NCBI GenBank assembly: GCA_937952305.1
Contig: CALFZO010000020.1
Location: 1 to 27,685, forward strand
Direction: 5' to 3'
Length of the DNA stretch: 27,685 nt
From: an uncultured Anaerolineales bacterium
GTDB taxonomy: Bacteria > Chloroflexota > Anaerolineae > Anaerolineales > UBA6663
Shown: piece by piece, positions 15,819 through 23,671 of the stretch
Layout of the letters: each line of letters begins with the position of its first letter
How positions within the stretch are numbered: the first letter of the stretch is position 1
Translations under genes and position numbers: made by a program
The notes under the pieces: generated by a model
The model's input: the letters and a program-made list of their open reading frames with translations, nothing else
Told to the model about the DNA's origin: nothing
The model's database searches: none

Positions 15819-16556
15819 ATGCGCATGCCTCACCCCCGCCTCCGACACCCTGCCGGCCAGCTGATACTGGCGTGGGCGGTCCTCAGCCTGGCTGGCTGCG
15901 CCGGTCAGACCGCCGCCACTTCCGCGCCGCCGACGGTTCAGGCCGCCGAGCCCACCGCCATGGTCGCCCCGGTGGCCTCATCTGCCCCGTCCGCCGCTGC
16001 CACAACCGAAGCGCCGTCCTCACCCGCCCCGCCCTCACCGGAAGCCTCGGCCGGCCTGCCTCTGCCTACGCCCGATTGCAGCGCCGGGTTGACGCCGGCT
16101 CAAACCGAAGGCCCTTACTACACCAGCGGCTCGCCCGAGGAGCCAGACCTGGCCACGACCGTGAGTACGGGCACCGCGATCACGCTGACCGGCTATGTCC
16201 TGGACGCCAACTGCCAGCCGCTCGCCAATGCCTGGCTGGACTTCTGGCAGGCCGATGCCGAGGGCGAGTATGACAACGGCGGCTACACCCTGCGCGGCCA
16301 CCAATTCACGGACGCCGCCGGCCGCTACAGCCTAACGACCGTGCTGCCGGGTGTCTACCCCGGGCGCACGCGCCACATCCACGTCAAAGTCCAGGCCCCA
16401 GACAGACAGACGACGCTGACGACTCAGGTGTACTTCCCGGAGGCCGCGGAACTCAATCAGGCGGACGGGATCTATGACGCGCGCCTGTTGGTGACGTGGC
16501 TGGAAACGCCGACCGGCTCAGTGGCCGTCTACAACTTCGTCCTGGACGTCCCGTGA
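15819..16556 (+). CDS. Lipoprotein intradiol ring-cleavage dioxygenase-like protein
   Basis: 245 residues. The signal ends in lipobox LAGC (Cys27), then a long Ala/Pro/Thr/Ser linker to about residue 85. The rest is a compact intradiol dioxygenase domain (protocatechuate 3,4-/catechol 1,2-dioxygenase type) with TEGPYY and the four Fe(III) ligands in place: Y151 (ADAEGEYDN), Y180 (LPGVYP), H186 and H188 (RHIHVKV). It would open catechol-like rings using O2, but outside the cytoplasmic membrane, which is unusual since classical enzymes are cytoplasmic; secreted members are known in lignocellulose-degrading actinobacteria. AAAGG lies about 12 bases before the ATG, and a second ATG at 15825 is also possible. 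It appears monocistronic, and the next gene is convergent. The substrate is unknown. Confidence 0.9.
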   Translation: MRMPHPRLRHPAGQLILAWAVLSLAGCAGQTAATSAPPTVQAAEPTAMVAPVASSAPSAAATTEAPSSPAPPSPEASAGLPLPTPDCSAGLTPAQTEGPYYTSGSPEEPDLATTVSTGTAITLTGYVLDANCQPLANAWLDFWQADAEGEYDNGGYTLRGHQFTDAAGRYSLTTVLPGVYPGRTRHIHVKVQAPDRQTTLTTQVYFPEAAELNQADGIYDARLLVTWLETPTGSVAVYNFVLDVP

Positions 16557-16588
16557 TGAGCCGGCGTTAACCCGCACTTTGTGGGTGG

Positions 16589-16607
16589 CCAGAGCGAAGG
16601 CTCCTGG
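16589..16607. terminator. Possible bidirectional hairpin between convergent genes
   Basis: CCAGAGC (16589-16595) pairs with GCTCCTGG (16600-16607) with one bulged base and a GAAG loop, between the dioxygenase and the convergent ABC operon. No T-tract on either strand. Confidence 0.3.
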
Positions 16608-16662
16608 AGGCAGGGCTGATCCCGGGGCCGCCGCCGCGCCCGTCATCCGCGGCGAAACCGCG

Positions 16663-17448
16663 TCAACTGCTGGCGCCGTTGTAGCGGCGCACCCCATATT
16701 TCCAGACCTGCAAGGCCACCAGAAGACTGGCGCCAGCCACCGCCACAAACAGCGCCACCTGCGCGGCGGTGAGCTCGCCGCGCAGCGCCTGGAGCGGCAC
16801 CGTGGTGGCCAGGGCGATCGGAACGACAAAGGTGATTATCAGCCGCAGCCAGGCGGGGTAGACCGTGGCCGGGTAGCGGCCGGTATCCAGCAGCGCCTGC
16901 AAGATGGTGACGTTGTTGTCGAACTTGGTGAACCAGAACGTCAACGCGATCAGCACGACCCACAGGCTGTAGATGACGACGGCGCCGGACCCGGCCAGGA
17001 TCAGGAAGTTGACGGTGTTCAGGGGCGTGGCGGTCTGCCCGCTCTGGCTGACGCCGGCCACGATCAGGATCACCGCCAGCCCCAGGTCCCACACGCGCCA
17101 GACCGTGATGCGCGCGAAGCTGACCTGGAACAGGCTGGGGACGGGCTGGAGCAGCACGTAATCCAGCGAGCCATCACGCACGCTGGCGTTGAAGCGCTCC
17201 GTGTTCGGCCAGATCAGGGCCGCCATGAGGGTGTTGATCAGCCGAAAGACGCCGAGCAGCGCGATCAGCTCGCCCGGCCCCCAGCCGCCGAGCGTGGCCG
17301 TGTTGTTGAAGATGATGCTCAAGCTGAGCAGCTCCCAGCCCAGCCACATCAGGTTAAGCAGGAGGTTGATGACGGTGTCGGCCCGGTAGGCCAGCGACAT
17401 CTGGACGTTGACCTTGAGGAAGACGCTGAGCAAGCGCAAGACGTGCAT
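16663..17448 (-). CDS. ABC-2 type transporter permease (COG3694-like)
   Basis: 261 residues from ATG 17448, chosen because the preceding permease stops at 17453, leaving only 4 bases; the frame is open further upstream but would overlap that gene. About six hydrophobic helices are visible (for example TVINLLLNLMWLGWELLSL and VALFVAVAGASLLVALQVW). The conserved RDGSLDYVLLQPV-type cytoplasmic segment after the second helix is typical of the uncharacterised ABC-2 export permeases COG4587/COG3694. It is the last gene of an ATPase-permease-permease operon and pairs with the product of 17453-18250 to form the membrane channel. The substrate is unknown; relatives are annotated as drug or polysaccharide exporters without good evidence. 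Confidence 0.9.
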   Translation of the reverse strand: MHVLRLLSVFLKVNVQMSLAYRADTVINLLLNLMWLGWELLSLSIIFNNTATLGGWGPGELIALLGVFRLINTLMAALIWPNTERFNASVRDGSLDYVLLQPVPSLFQVSFARITVWRVWDLGLAVILIVAGVSQSGQTATPLNTVNFLILAGSGAVVIYSLWVVLIALTFWFTKFDNNVTILQALLDTGRYPATVYPAWLRLIITFVVPIALATTVPLQALRGELTAAQVALFVAVAGASLLVALQVWKYGVRRYNGASS

Positions 17449-17452
17449 GGCG

Positions 17453-18250
17453 TCAGGCTCCCACCGCCGAGTAGCGTTTGACTCCAGCGCTCCAGACCGC
17501 GCGGAAGAGCCCGACCGCCAGCGCCAGCCAGACAAGGCCGCCGAGGTAGCTGGCCAGGATCGCCGGCGCGTCCAGCCGGCCCAAGATGATCTGGATCGGG
17601 ATGTACTTGAACAACTGAAAGGGCAGGTATTGCGCCACGGCCTGGATCGGCGGCGGCATGAGCGTCAGCGGCACAAACTGGCCCGAGAACAGCACCACCA
17701 GCGCGCTGTAGAACTCGTGTAACGCCCAGGCGCGCGTCGTCCAAAAGGCCACGCACGTGAGCGCGGCGCCGAACAGAAAGCTGATGGCGAAACCGAGGCC
17801 GATGACCGGCAACGCGATGAGCACGTTGACGAGCGTGACCGAACTAAAGTCCGGGCGGAAGAGCAGGCCCAGCACCAGCCAGACGGGCAGGAGCGCCATC
17901 AGCGTGAGCGCCTTGAAGGCCAGGTTGTACATCAGGATGTTGGTCAGGATCGGATGGATCGGCCGGATCAGCTCGTTGGACAGGGTGCCGTCCTGGATGC
18001 GGTAGCCGGCAACGAAGATCGTGATCTCGCTGGTCAGCTGATCGACGATCAGCAGGGTCATGTAGTACGTGACGAAGTCGTTGGCCGTCAGCCCGTTGAC
18101 GCTGCCCTGCTGGCTGGCGATGGCCGTCCAGACCGCCAGATAGACGACGGGCGAGACCAACCAGTACAGCAGGTACATGACCAGGTTGGCCCGGTACTGC
18201 CATTGCTCGGCCCAATTCACCTGCCACAAGCGTTGGTAAATGCGCAGCAT
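17453..18250 (-). CDS. ABC-2 type transporter permease (COG4587-like)
   Basis: 265 residues with about six transmembrane helices. The N-terminal amphipathic segment (MLRIYQRLWQVNWAEQWQYR) is followed by the first helices and the motif GYRIQDGTLSNELIRPIHPI, the cytoplasmic coupling segment that recurs in its partner as RDGSLDYVLLQPV. The two permeases are distant homologues and probably form a heterodimer. The gene starts 10 bases after the ATPase stop and ends 4 bases before the second permease, so the three form a tightly coupled operon. This ATPase plus two-permease set (COG4586/4587/3694) is widespread but functionally uncharacterised. Confidence 0.9.
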   Translation of the reverse strand: MLRIYQRLWQVNWAEQWQYRANLVMYLLYWLVSPVVYLAVWTAIASQQGSVNGLTANDFVTYYMTLLIVDQLTSEITIFVAGYRIQDGTLSNELIRPIHPILTNILMYNLAFKALTLMALLPVWLVLGLLFRPDFSSVTLVNVLIALPVIGLGFAISFLFGAALTCVAFWTTRAWALHEFYSALVVLFSGQFVPLTLMPPPIQAVAQYLPFQLFKYIPIQIILGRLDAPAILASYLGGLVWLALAVGLFRAVWSAGVKRYSAVGA

Positions 18251-18260
18251 CGGGCGGCCC

Positions 18261-19244
18261 TCAGGCGTTGAACGCCCGCTCGATCACGGCCTCGATGGGC
18301 GGATCGGCGATGGTGATGTCGTGGATCGGCAGATCGGCCAGCAGACGCGCGGTGACGGCCGTGACGTCCGCGGCGGGCACCTGGATGAAGTGCTTGTCCG
18401 CCTCGTCCTCGCCCGCGACCAGCGTGCCGTACCCGCTCAGGTCCATGTGGACGGCCTCTCCCAACGCGACGCCAATCAGCTTGAACGGCGCGATCCGGCG
18501 CGAGAGCTCGCTCAGACCGCCGTCGTACTTCAACTGGCCCTGGTGGATGATGATGACGCGCTCGCACAGGGCGGTGACGTCGGCCATGTAGTGGCTGGTC
18601 AGCAGGATCGTGGCGCCGGTGCGCCGGTTGTACTCCTGCAGGAAGGCGCGGATCCGCGCCTGGGCGGTGATGTCCAGGCCGATGGTCGGCTCGTCCAGGA
18701 ACAGGACCTGCGGCCGGTGGAGCAGGCCGGCCGCGAGCTCGCACTTCATGCGCTCGCCCAGCGAGAGGTTGCGCACGGGCTTGCGCATGATCGGCCCCAG
18801 ATCCAGCAATTCGTCCAACTCGGCCAGGGTGCGCTGGTAGTCCGCGTCCGACAGGCGGTAGATGGCCTGGTTCAACAGGAACGAATCGGCCGCCGGGATA
18901 TCCCAGGACAAGCGGTTGCGCTGGCCCATCACCAGCGTCATCACGCTCAGGTAAGCGGGCTTGAGCTGCCAGGGCGTGTAGCCCAGCACCTGCGCCCGGC
19001 CGGCTGTGGGGTGCAGCAGGCCGGACAGCATCTTGAGGGTCGTGGTCTTGCCGGCGCCGTTCGGGCCCAGAAAGCCCACCACCTCGCCCGGCGCGATACG
19101 GAAGCTCACCTGCTGGACGGCGGGCACGTCCCGATACTGACGCTTGAAGAAGCCGCGCACGGCGGCGGCAAAACCGCCCTCGCGCTCGGACACCTGGTAG
19201 GTCTTACTCAGTTGGTCGACAAGGATGACAGGATCCTGGGTCAT
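18261..19244 (-). CDS. ABC transporter ATP-binding protein (COG4586-like)
   Basis: 327 residues from ATG 19244; a start at 19259 is also plausible, each having a purine-rich GGAG/GGAAG stretch upstream. Walker A is GPNGAGKT (60-67), the signature is LSLGE (160-164), Walker B is LFLDEP (181-186) and the switch His is H218 (LTSHYMAD). An insertion just before the Walker A region (GFFKRQYRDVPAV) is typical of COG4586, the NatA-like ATPases encoded with two ABC-2 permeases. A C-terminal extension of about 90 residues after the nucleotide-binding fold is present, as in drug-export ATPases. It energises export through the two permeases encoded downstream. The roughly 200 bases before the next gene hold a GC stem (19291-19297 with 19310-19316), but no convincing promoter. 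Confidence 0.93.
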   Translation of the reverse strand: MTQDPVILVDQLSKTYQVSEREGGFAAAVRGFFKRQYRDVPAVQQVSFRIAPGEVVGFLGPNGAGKTTTLKMLSGLLHPTAGRAQVLGYTPWQLKPAYLSVMTLVMGQRNRLSWDIPAADSFLLNQAIYRLSDADYQRTLAELDELLDLGPIMRKPVRNLSLGERMKCELAAGLLHRPQVLFLDEPTIGLDITAQARIRAFLQEYNRRTGATILLTSHYMADVTALCERVIIIHQGQLKYDGGLSELSRRIAPFKLIGVALGEAVHMDLSGYGTLVAGEDEADKHFIQVPAADVTAVTARLLADLPIHDITIADPPIEAVIERAFNA

Positions 19245-19449
19245 CGGCGCGGACTCCATCCACTTCCAAAAACAACCACCGGGTATGTAACGCGCCCTCC
19301 GAGCCGGACGGGCGCGCTGCGAGCGCAGGATCAATCGAAAACGCGGCTGCGCCGCTGGCGAGGCAACTCAACCAGGATAGCACAAATTTTCTGGCAGCGA
19401 GGGCCGAGTTTGCGGGGAAGTCCGCCGTCGGGATGGACGTCGAGTGGGC

Positions 19450-20109
19450 TCAGCGCTGGGCCGGAGGCCGCGCCAGGAAGCGGCGCACAAACGGGAGGCG
19501 CGCGATCAGCAGGAGCGTCACAAGGCCGGCGTAGATCCAGGCCAGCGTAAGCCGATCACGTTCAAGCCAGAGGAAGTGCCAGACGGCGAACGGCACCGCG
19601 ATATAGACCAGCCGGTGCAACTGGCGCCAGCGGCGGCCGAGCCGCTGCTGCCAGCCGCGCGTGGAGGTGGCCGCCAGCGGGAGCAAGGCCAGCAACGCCG
19701 CCACGCCTACGCTCATCGCCCGGCGCTCCTCAAGGTCGCGCACGATCAAGGCCCAGTCCAGCCCGTTCTCCCACACGGCGTAGTTCCAGACGTGGACGAC
19801 GGCGTAGAAGAATCCGTACAGCCCCAGCGCGCGGCGAACCTGCGCCGGGCGGCCCGAGCCGAGCACGCGCCCCACTGGCGTGCACGCGAAGGAGGCCACC
19901 AGCAAGGCCAGCGAGGCGGCTCCGGTGCGCAGCATCACCAGCCGGTTGAAGGTGTAAGGATCCGGTTGACGCAGGTATTCCCACGCCAGCCAGACCAGAG
20001 GGAGCAAACCGGCGGCCTGCGCCAGCACCCGCAGCCCGTGAGCGCGCAGCCAGGTGCGGATCTCAGCCCAGGTGCCGTCCGAAGTCTTCGGTGAAGTCGC
20101 GCCAGACAC
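19450..20109 (-). CDS. MsrQ-like haem-b membrane protein (ferric reductase-like domain)
   Basis: About 219 residues. Five or six transmembrane helices and the ferric-reductase-like fold are visible: AAGLLPLVWLAWEYL, VHVWNYAVW, QQRLGRRWRQLHRLVYI and AVWHFLW. Likely haem ligands are H106, H165 and H178, with the same spacing (about 60 and 13) as in E. coli MsrQ. The start is uncertain: GTG 20109 keeps the TWLRAHGLRVL segment that aligns with the family N-terminus, at the cost of a 47-base overlap with the DUF3500 gene; GTG 20028 would avoid the overlap but removes conserved sequence. MsrQ normally passes electrons from quinone or flavin to MsrP, the periplasmic methionine sulfoxide reductase. 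No msrP is present; the partner gene here is DUF3500. Confidence 0.85.
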   Translation of the reverse strand: MSGATSPKTSDGTWAEIRTWLRAHGLRVLAQAAGLLPLVWLAWEYLRQPDPYTFNRLVMLRTGAASLALLVASFACTPVGRVLGSGRPAQVRRALGLYGFFYAVVHVWNYAVWENGLDWALIVRDLEERRAMSVGVAALLALLPLAATSTRGWQQRLGRRWRQLHRLVYIAVPFAVWHFLWLERDRLTLAWIYAGLVTLLLIARLPFVRRFLARPPAQR

Positions 20110-21181
20110 TGTGAATGTGGGTGCCGCCGTTGCGGGAGTTGTCGTGCTCGAGCAGGAAGGTAGGCCCCTGCAGCCGGTAGTAGTGCGGGCGGCGCGGCTC
20201 CGTCGGACCCGCCCAGCCAAAGCGGATGTTCTCCCAGCCGGCTGCCGTGAGCTTGGCCAACTGCGCTTCACCCAGCGCCGCCGGCAGCGTGGCCAAGTAG
20301 GTCCGGATGATCTCGTCCACCAGGGCTTGCTGCGCCGGCGCCAGGTCGCCGAACAAGACGCCCACTGACTCCAGCGGCGCCACCTCAGCCTGGTTCTGGG
20401 TGACATGCCGGGTGAGGGTGTTGGCCTGAAACAGCGCCGCGGTTTGGGCCGGGCCGGTGAGCGCCGTGATCAACTCGCGCGCCGCCCACTCCTCCCGCTC
20501 CATCGCCTTCAGGCCGGCGCCGCTGACGGTGGGCCAGGCGCCCAGGAAGAACGGCAGGGCTGCCACGCTGCCGCCGGACACGGTGAGGTGGCGCGAAAGA
20601 TGATGGCCCTCAAAGCGCCATCCCCACGGCGCGGCCCCGCCCGGCTCGCCGAAGACGGTGACGTAGTACAACTCCGGGTCGTTGCCGAGATCATTCTGCA
20701 GCGCCATGATGTCCAGCGCCTTCTGAAAGCCGGCCGGCGACACACTCACCTGCAACAGCGCCAGGGCGTAGTCGCGCTGAGCCGTGGTCAGGGCGCGCAG
20801 AGGCAGGCCATGGCGCGGGAAGTTGGCCGGGGTCGTCCAATGCCAGCGCAGCCGCTCCGGATCGGCAAACGCATACGTGGCCTGCGCGCGGCCCGCCTCG
20901 TCCAGGTTGCTCAGAAACCGCCCGGCCGCCGCCGCGATTTCGTCCGCCAGCGGCACCGCCGTGGGGCTGGGCGCGGCTGTAGCCGCCGGCGCGCTGGTGG
21001 GAGCAGCGGCGGCCGTGGTCGGGACGGCGCTGGGCGCGGGCCGTGTCGTCGCCGTGGGCGCCGGCACCGTCGGCGCGCGCGTCGGCGTGGCCGGGCTGCC
21101 GCAGGCCGCGGCTAGGCCACCCAGGCTGCCCAGCGCGGCCAGCTTCAGGATCTGGCGGCGGGTGAGTCGTTTGGATGACAT
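20063..21181 (-). CDS. DUF3500 Tat-type lipoprotein
   Basis: 372 residues. The N-terminus has a twin-arginine motif (LTRRQILKLAALG) and lipobox LAAAC, then a Pro/Ala/Thr linker to about residue 75. The remainder is a full DUF3500 domain: QRDYALALLQVSVS, PWGWRFEGHHLSRH, HYYRLQGPTFLLEHDN and the C-terminal HIHSVWRDFTEDFG. The family has no established function; the conserved His, Asp and Glu clusters suggest a metal or redox site, which is inference. Tat export suggests folding, perhaps with a cofactor, before export. The ribosome-binding site GAGAGGG overlaps the stop region of the upstream hydrolase gene only 9 bases away, so the genes are coupled, and its 3' end overlaps the MsrQ-like gene. 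Confidence 0.9.
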   Translation of the reverse strand: MSSKRLTRRQILKLAALGSLGGLAAACGSPATPTRAPTVPAPTATTRPAPSAVPTTAAAAPTSAPAATAAPSPTAVPLADEIAAAAGRFLSNLDEAGRAQATYAFADPERLRWHWTTPANFPRHGLPLRALTTAQRDYALALLQVSVSPAGFQKALDIMALQNDLGNDPELYYVTVFGEPGGAAPWGWRFEGHHLSRHLTVSGGSVAALPFFLGAWPTVSGAGLKAMEREEWAARELITALTGPAQTAALFQANTLTRHVTQNQAEVAPLESVGVLFGDLAPAQQALVDEIIRTYLATLPAALGEAQLAKLTAAGWENIRFGWAGPTEPRRPHYYRLQGPTFLLEHDNSRNGGTHIHSVWRDFTEDFGRHLG

Positions 21182-21190
21182 GCGGCCCTC

Positions 21191-22216
21191 TCAAGCGGCG
21201 ACGTAGCGCCCGAACCAATCCAGCGTGCGCGCCCAGGCGGCCTGGGCGGCCGCCGCGTTATAGCGCGCACTGGTGTCGTTGTGAAAGGCGTGGTCAGCGT
21301 CCGGATAGATGACCTTCTCGAAGATCTTGCCGTTCGCCTGCATGGCGGCCTCGATCGCCGGGATGCCCTGGTTGATGCGCTGATCACGCTCGGCGTAGAT
21401 GGCCAACACGGCGGCCTGGATGGCAGGCACCGCGCTGACGTCCGGATGCGGACCGTAGAACGGCACGGCCGCCTTCAGTTCCGGCAGCTGCGTGGCCGCC
21501 TGCCAGGTTACGCCGCCGCCAAAACAGAAACCGACCATGCCCACCTGCTCTGCCCGCGCGTAGTCCAGGGTTCCGAGATAGAGCCAGCCGCTGCGAAAAT
21601 CCTGCGTGAACTGCTCCGCGGCGGTGTTGCCCAGCGCGCCGGGCACATTGGCGTTGCCGACCGCGGCTGTGCCGCCCAAGCGGGAGAGCAGGTCCACGGC
21701 CAGGGCCACGTAGCCGGATTTGGCCAGGCGCCGCGTCACATCGCGGATGTGGTCGGTCAGGCCGCGATTCTCGTGACAGACCAGGATGACCGGGGCGGGG
21801 CCGCCCGCCGAGGGCCGCGCCAGATAACCGGCCAGTGAGGCGCCCTCCCCCGGAAACTGGAGGTCACCGGCGATGACGGCCGGATCGTCCGGGCTGACTG
21901 GGCCGGAGACGGCCGCAGTCGGTGTGGCCGGAGCCGCCGTGGTGGCCTCGGCCAGGTGGGTGGGCGAGGCCGTGCTCGCCGGAGCGGCGGTGGGATCAGC
22001 GGCGCGGGTGTGGGTGGGCTCGGGCAGCGGCGTGGAGGTGGTGGTGGCGTCCGGCGTGGCCGCGGGCGCGGGCGTACAGCCGGCCAGGAAAGTCTGCGCC
22101 AGGGCCAGGCCGCCCAGGACCGAAGCGATGAGTCGCAACGCCTCGCGCCGCGACATTCGGCCCTCCTGGTATTCCTCGGCGAACTCCTCGACCAAGTAAC
22201 GTTGATACGAGTTCAT
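21191..22216 (-). CDS. Dienelactone-hydrolase-family lipoprotein
   Basis: 341 residues, first gene of a three-gene operon; AGGAG lies 7 bases upstream of the ATG. A charged N-terminus with SRREALRL and lipobox LAGC (Cys47) indicates export as a lipoprotein, possibly through Tat. After a Thr/Ala/Pro linker the alpha/beta-hydrolase domain carries the DLH triad: Cys231 (GFCFGGG), Asp278 (YAERDQR) and His309 (DADHAFHND), with Glu149 (CHENRGL) as the usual charge-relay Glu. Family members hydrolyse dienelactone in catechol breakdown or other esters; the exported forms are uncharacterised. Substrate specificity cannot be inferred from the triad. The operon continues with DUF3500 and the MsrQ-like protein. 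Confidence 0.92.
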   Translation of the reverse strand: MNSYQRYLVEEFAEEYQEGRMSRREALRLIASVLGGLALAQTFLAGCTPAPAATPDATTTSTPLPEPTHTRAADPTAAPASTASPTHLAEATTAAPATPTAAVSGPVSPDDPAVIAGDLQFPGEGASLAGYLARPSAGGPAPVILVCHENRGLTDHIRDVTRRLAKSGYVALAVDLLSRLGGTAAVGNANVPGALGNTAAEQFTQDFRSGWLYLGTLDYARAEQVGMVGFCFGGGVTWQAATQLPELKAAVPFYGPHPDVSAVPAIQAAVLAIYAERDQRINQGIPAIEAAMQANGKIFEKVIYPDADHAFHNDTSARYNAAAAQAAWARTLDWFGRYVAA

Positions 22217-22239
22217 CCGGTTGCTCCTGAGCGGTCAGG

Positions 22240-22268
22240 ATTATGCTAATGAGTATCTGGAATATTCC
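22240..22268 (-). promoter_or_regulatory. Possible control region of the hydrolase-DUF3500-MsrQ operon
   Basis: On the minus strand a CATAAT -10-like hexamer (complement of 22240-22245) lies about 25 bases before the start codon. A perfect 10-bp palindrome GGAATATTCC (22259-22268) lies about where a -35 region would be. No good -35 hexamer is seen, so the promoter may be activator-dependent, with the palindrome as a candidate site. Confidence 0.35.
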
Positions 22269-22350
22269 TTGGACTGGGTGAGCGCTGTCTGAGAGGAAGA
22301 TGAGAACGCCGGCCCGGCATCGGAGGCGCGCCGCAGACACGGGGCCTGAG

Positions 22351-22395
22351 AAAACAGCGCCGCCGCGTGCTTCAGCTGATCGGAGCACGCGGCGG
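22351..22395 (-). terminator. Rho-independent terminator after the TPR gene
   Basis: A 12-bp perfect inverted repeat (22360-22371 and 22384-22395) with a 12-base loop. On the minus strand it is followed by GCTGTTTTCT. It lies 27 bases after the stop of the NB-ARC/TPR operon. Confidence 0.8.
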
Positions 22396-22422
22396 ACGGA
22401 TCGATCCCAAGCTGGCAGCCGG

Positions 22423-23671
22423 TCAAACGGCTGGGGCGTCCCCGGCCGGCCCCGACTCCAAGGCCTGCCGCTGCGCCGTGAACTTGGCGTGCAGACTCCG
22501 CCCCCAGGCGTCATCGCGGTAGCGCTCCAGCGCGGCCAGTGCCTCGTCATACAACGGCCTGGCTTCGGCTGGGTGGCCAAGCTTCACCAAGACCTCGGCC
22601 AGAGTGCCGGCCGTATTCGCCCGCTGCACATCATCGCTGAGGCGGCGCCACAGCGCCAGGGCCTCCCGCAAACAGCGCTCCGCCTCCGGCAGCTGATCCA
22701 GCGCCAGCAGGACGTTGCCCTTGTTGTTGCTTACCAGGGCCTGCCAGTACGCCGGCCCAGATTGGCGCAGATACTCTGAGTCGGCCCGCTCGAAGGCGGC
22801 GGCGGCCTCGGCGAAGCGTCCCAGATTGAAGTACACGGTGCCGGCACTCAGCTCCAGCTGGCATTTGTCGATTTCGCTGGCCGTGGGCTCCAAGAGCGCG
22901 CGGGCTTCTGCGTACCGGTCCAGGGCGGCCTCGGCGCGCCATGGCGGCGTCCAGTTCGTCACCGGTGACGGCGCGGCCCGAGGCGGCCAGGGAGTTGCCC
23001 AGGTTGTTGAGCATGCGCGCCCGGTCGGTGGGGTGATCCTGGCCCGAGTTGCGCGCCAGGGCTTGTTCAAAGTGCGCTTGGGCCGCCGCATGCGCCCCGC
23101 GCGCGTGGGCGATGAGCCCCAGAGTGTGATAGACGGTGGCGAGTTGGGCTGGGCCGGCGCCCACCTGCGTGAAGAGCGCCAGCGCCGACTGGGCGCAGTC
23201 TTCCGCCGCCTCATAGTCGCGCTGGCATCGGTAGTCCTCGCTCAGGCTGAAGCGCGCATAAGCCAGCTCTTTCTGGTCGCCCGTAGCCTGGGCCAAGGCT
23301 TCTGCGGCGTGGTGCGCGGCCAGCGCCTCCGGCAGCTGCCAGTCCTGGCGGTACAAGTGCCCCATCTGGTCGAGCAAGACGCAGCGCGCGGCCGCCCGGT
23401 CGGGCAATTCAGCTGCAGCCAGACGCGCCAGCGTCACACACCACTCGCGCCCATACGCGCGGCGCTCGACGAATGTGAAGGCCTGTTGCGCCAGGGCCGC
23501 CGCGTCCGGCCAGAGCTCCGGGCGGGCGCCGCCGAATTCCACGGCGCGGCGGAGGTTGGGCCAGTCCGCGTCCACGGCGGCGAAGTCGCCCTCGCGGGCG
23601 CCCGTGAGGCGCGTCCGCCAGTAGGCCAGATTGGCGCTGACGCTCTGCAGAAATTGCACGCTGGGGTTCAT
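22423..23671 (-). pseudogene. TPR-repeat protein with a +1 frameshift
   Basis: Two frames make up one gene. From ATG 23671 the first frame encodes TPR-type helices (CVLLDQMGHLYRQDW, ATVYHTLGLIAHARGAHAAAQAHFEQAL) up to about GDELDAAMAR, then turns to low-quality sequence. From about 22940 the second frame takes over with sensible TPRs (ALDRYAEARALLEPTA, TVYFNLGRFAEAAAAFERA) to the stop at 22423. Total length 1249 bases is one more than a multiple of three; removing one C in the GCGCGCCGAG stretch near 22930-22940 would restore a TPR protein of about 415 residues. It may be a sequencing error, a real mutation or programmed shifting. The ATG overlaps the NB-ARC stop (ATGA), so this is the TPR half of a regulator split over two genes. 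Confidence 0.8.

Noticed and set aside
18240..19550. 436-residue plus-strand frame opposite the ABC ATPase
   Set aside because: Antisense shadow; the minus strand encodes an ATPase with all Walker, signature and switch motifs.
20110..20406. N-terminal 99 residues of the MsrQ-like open frame
   Set aside because: This is an Arg/Ser/Trp-rich shadow of the DUF3500 gene in another frame; family alignment begins only near 20060.
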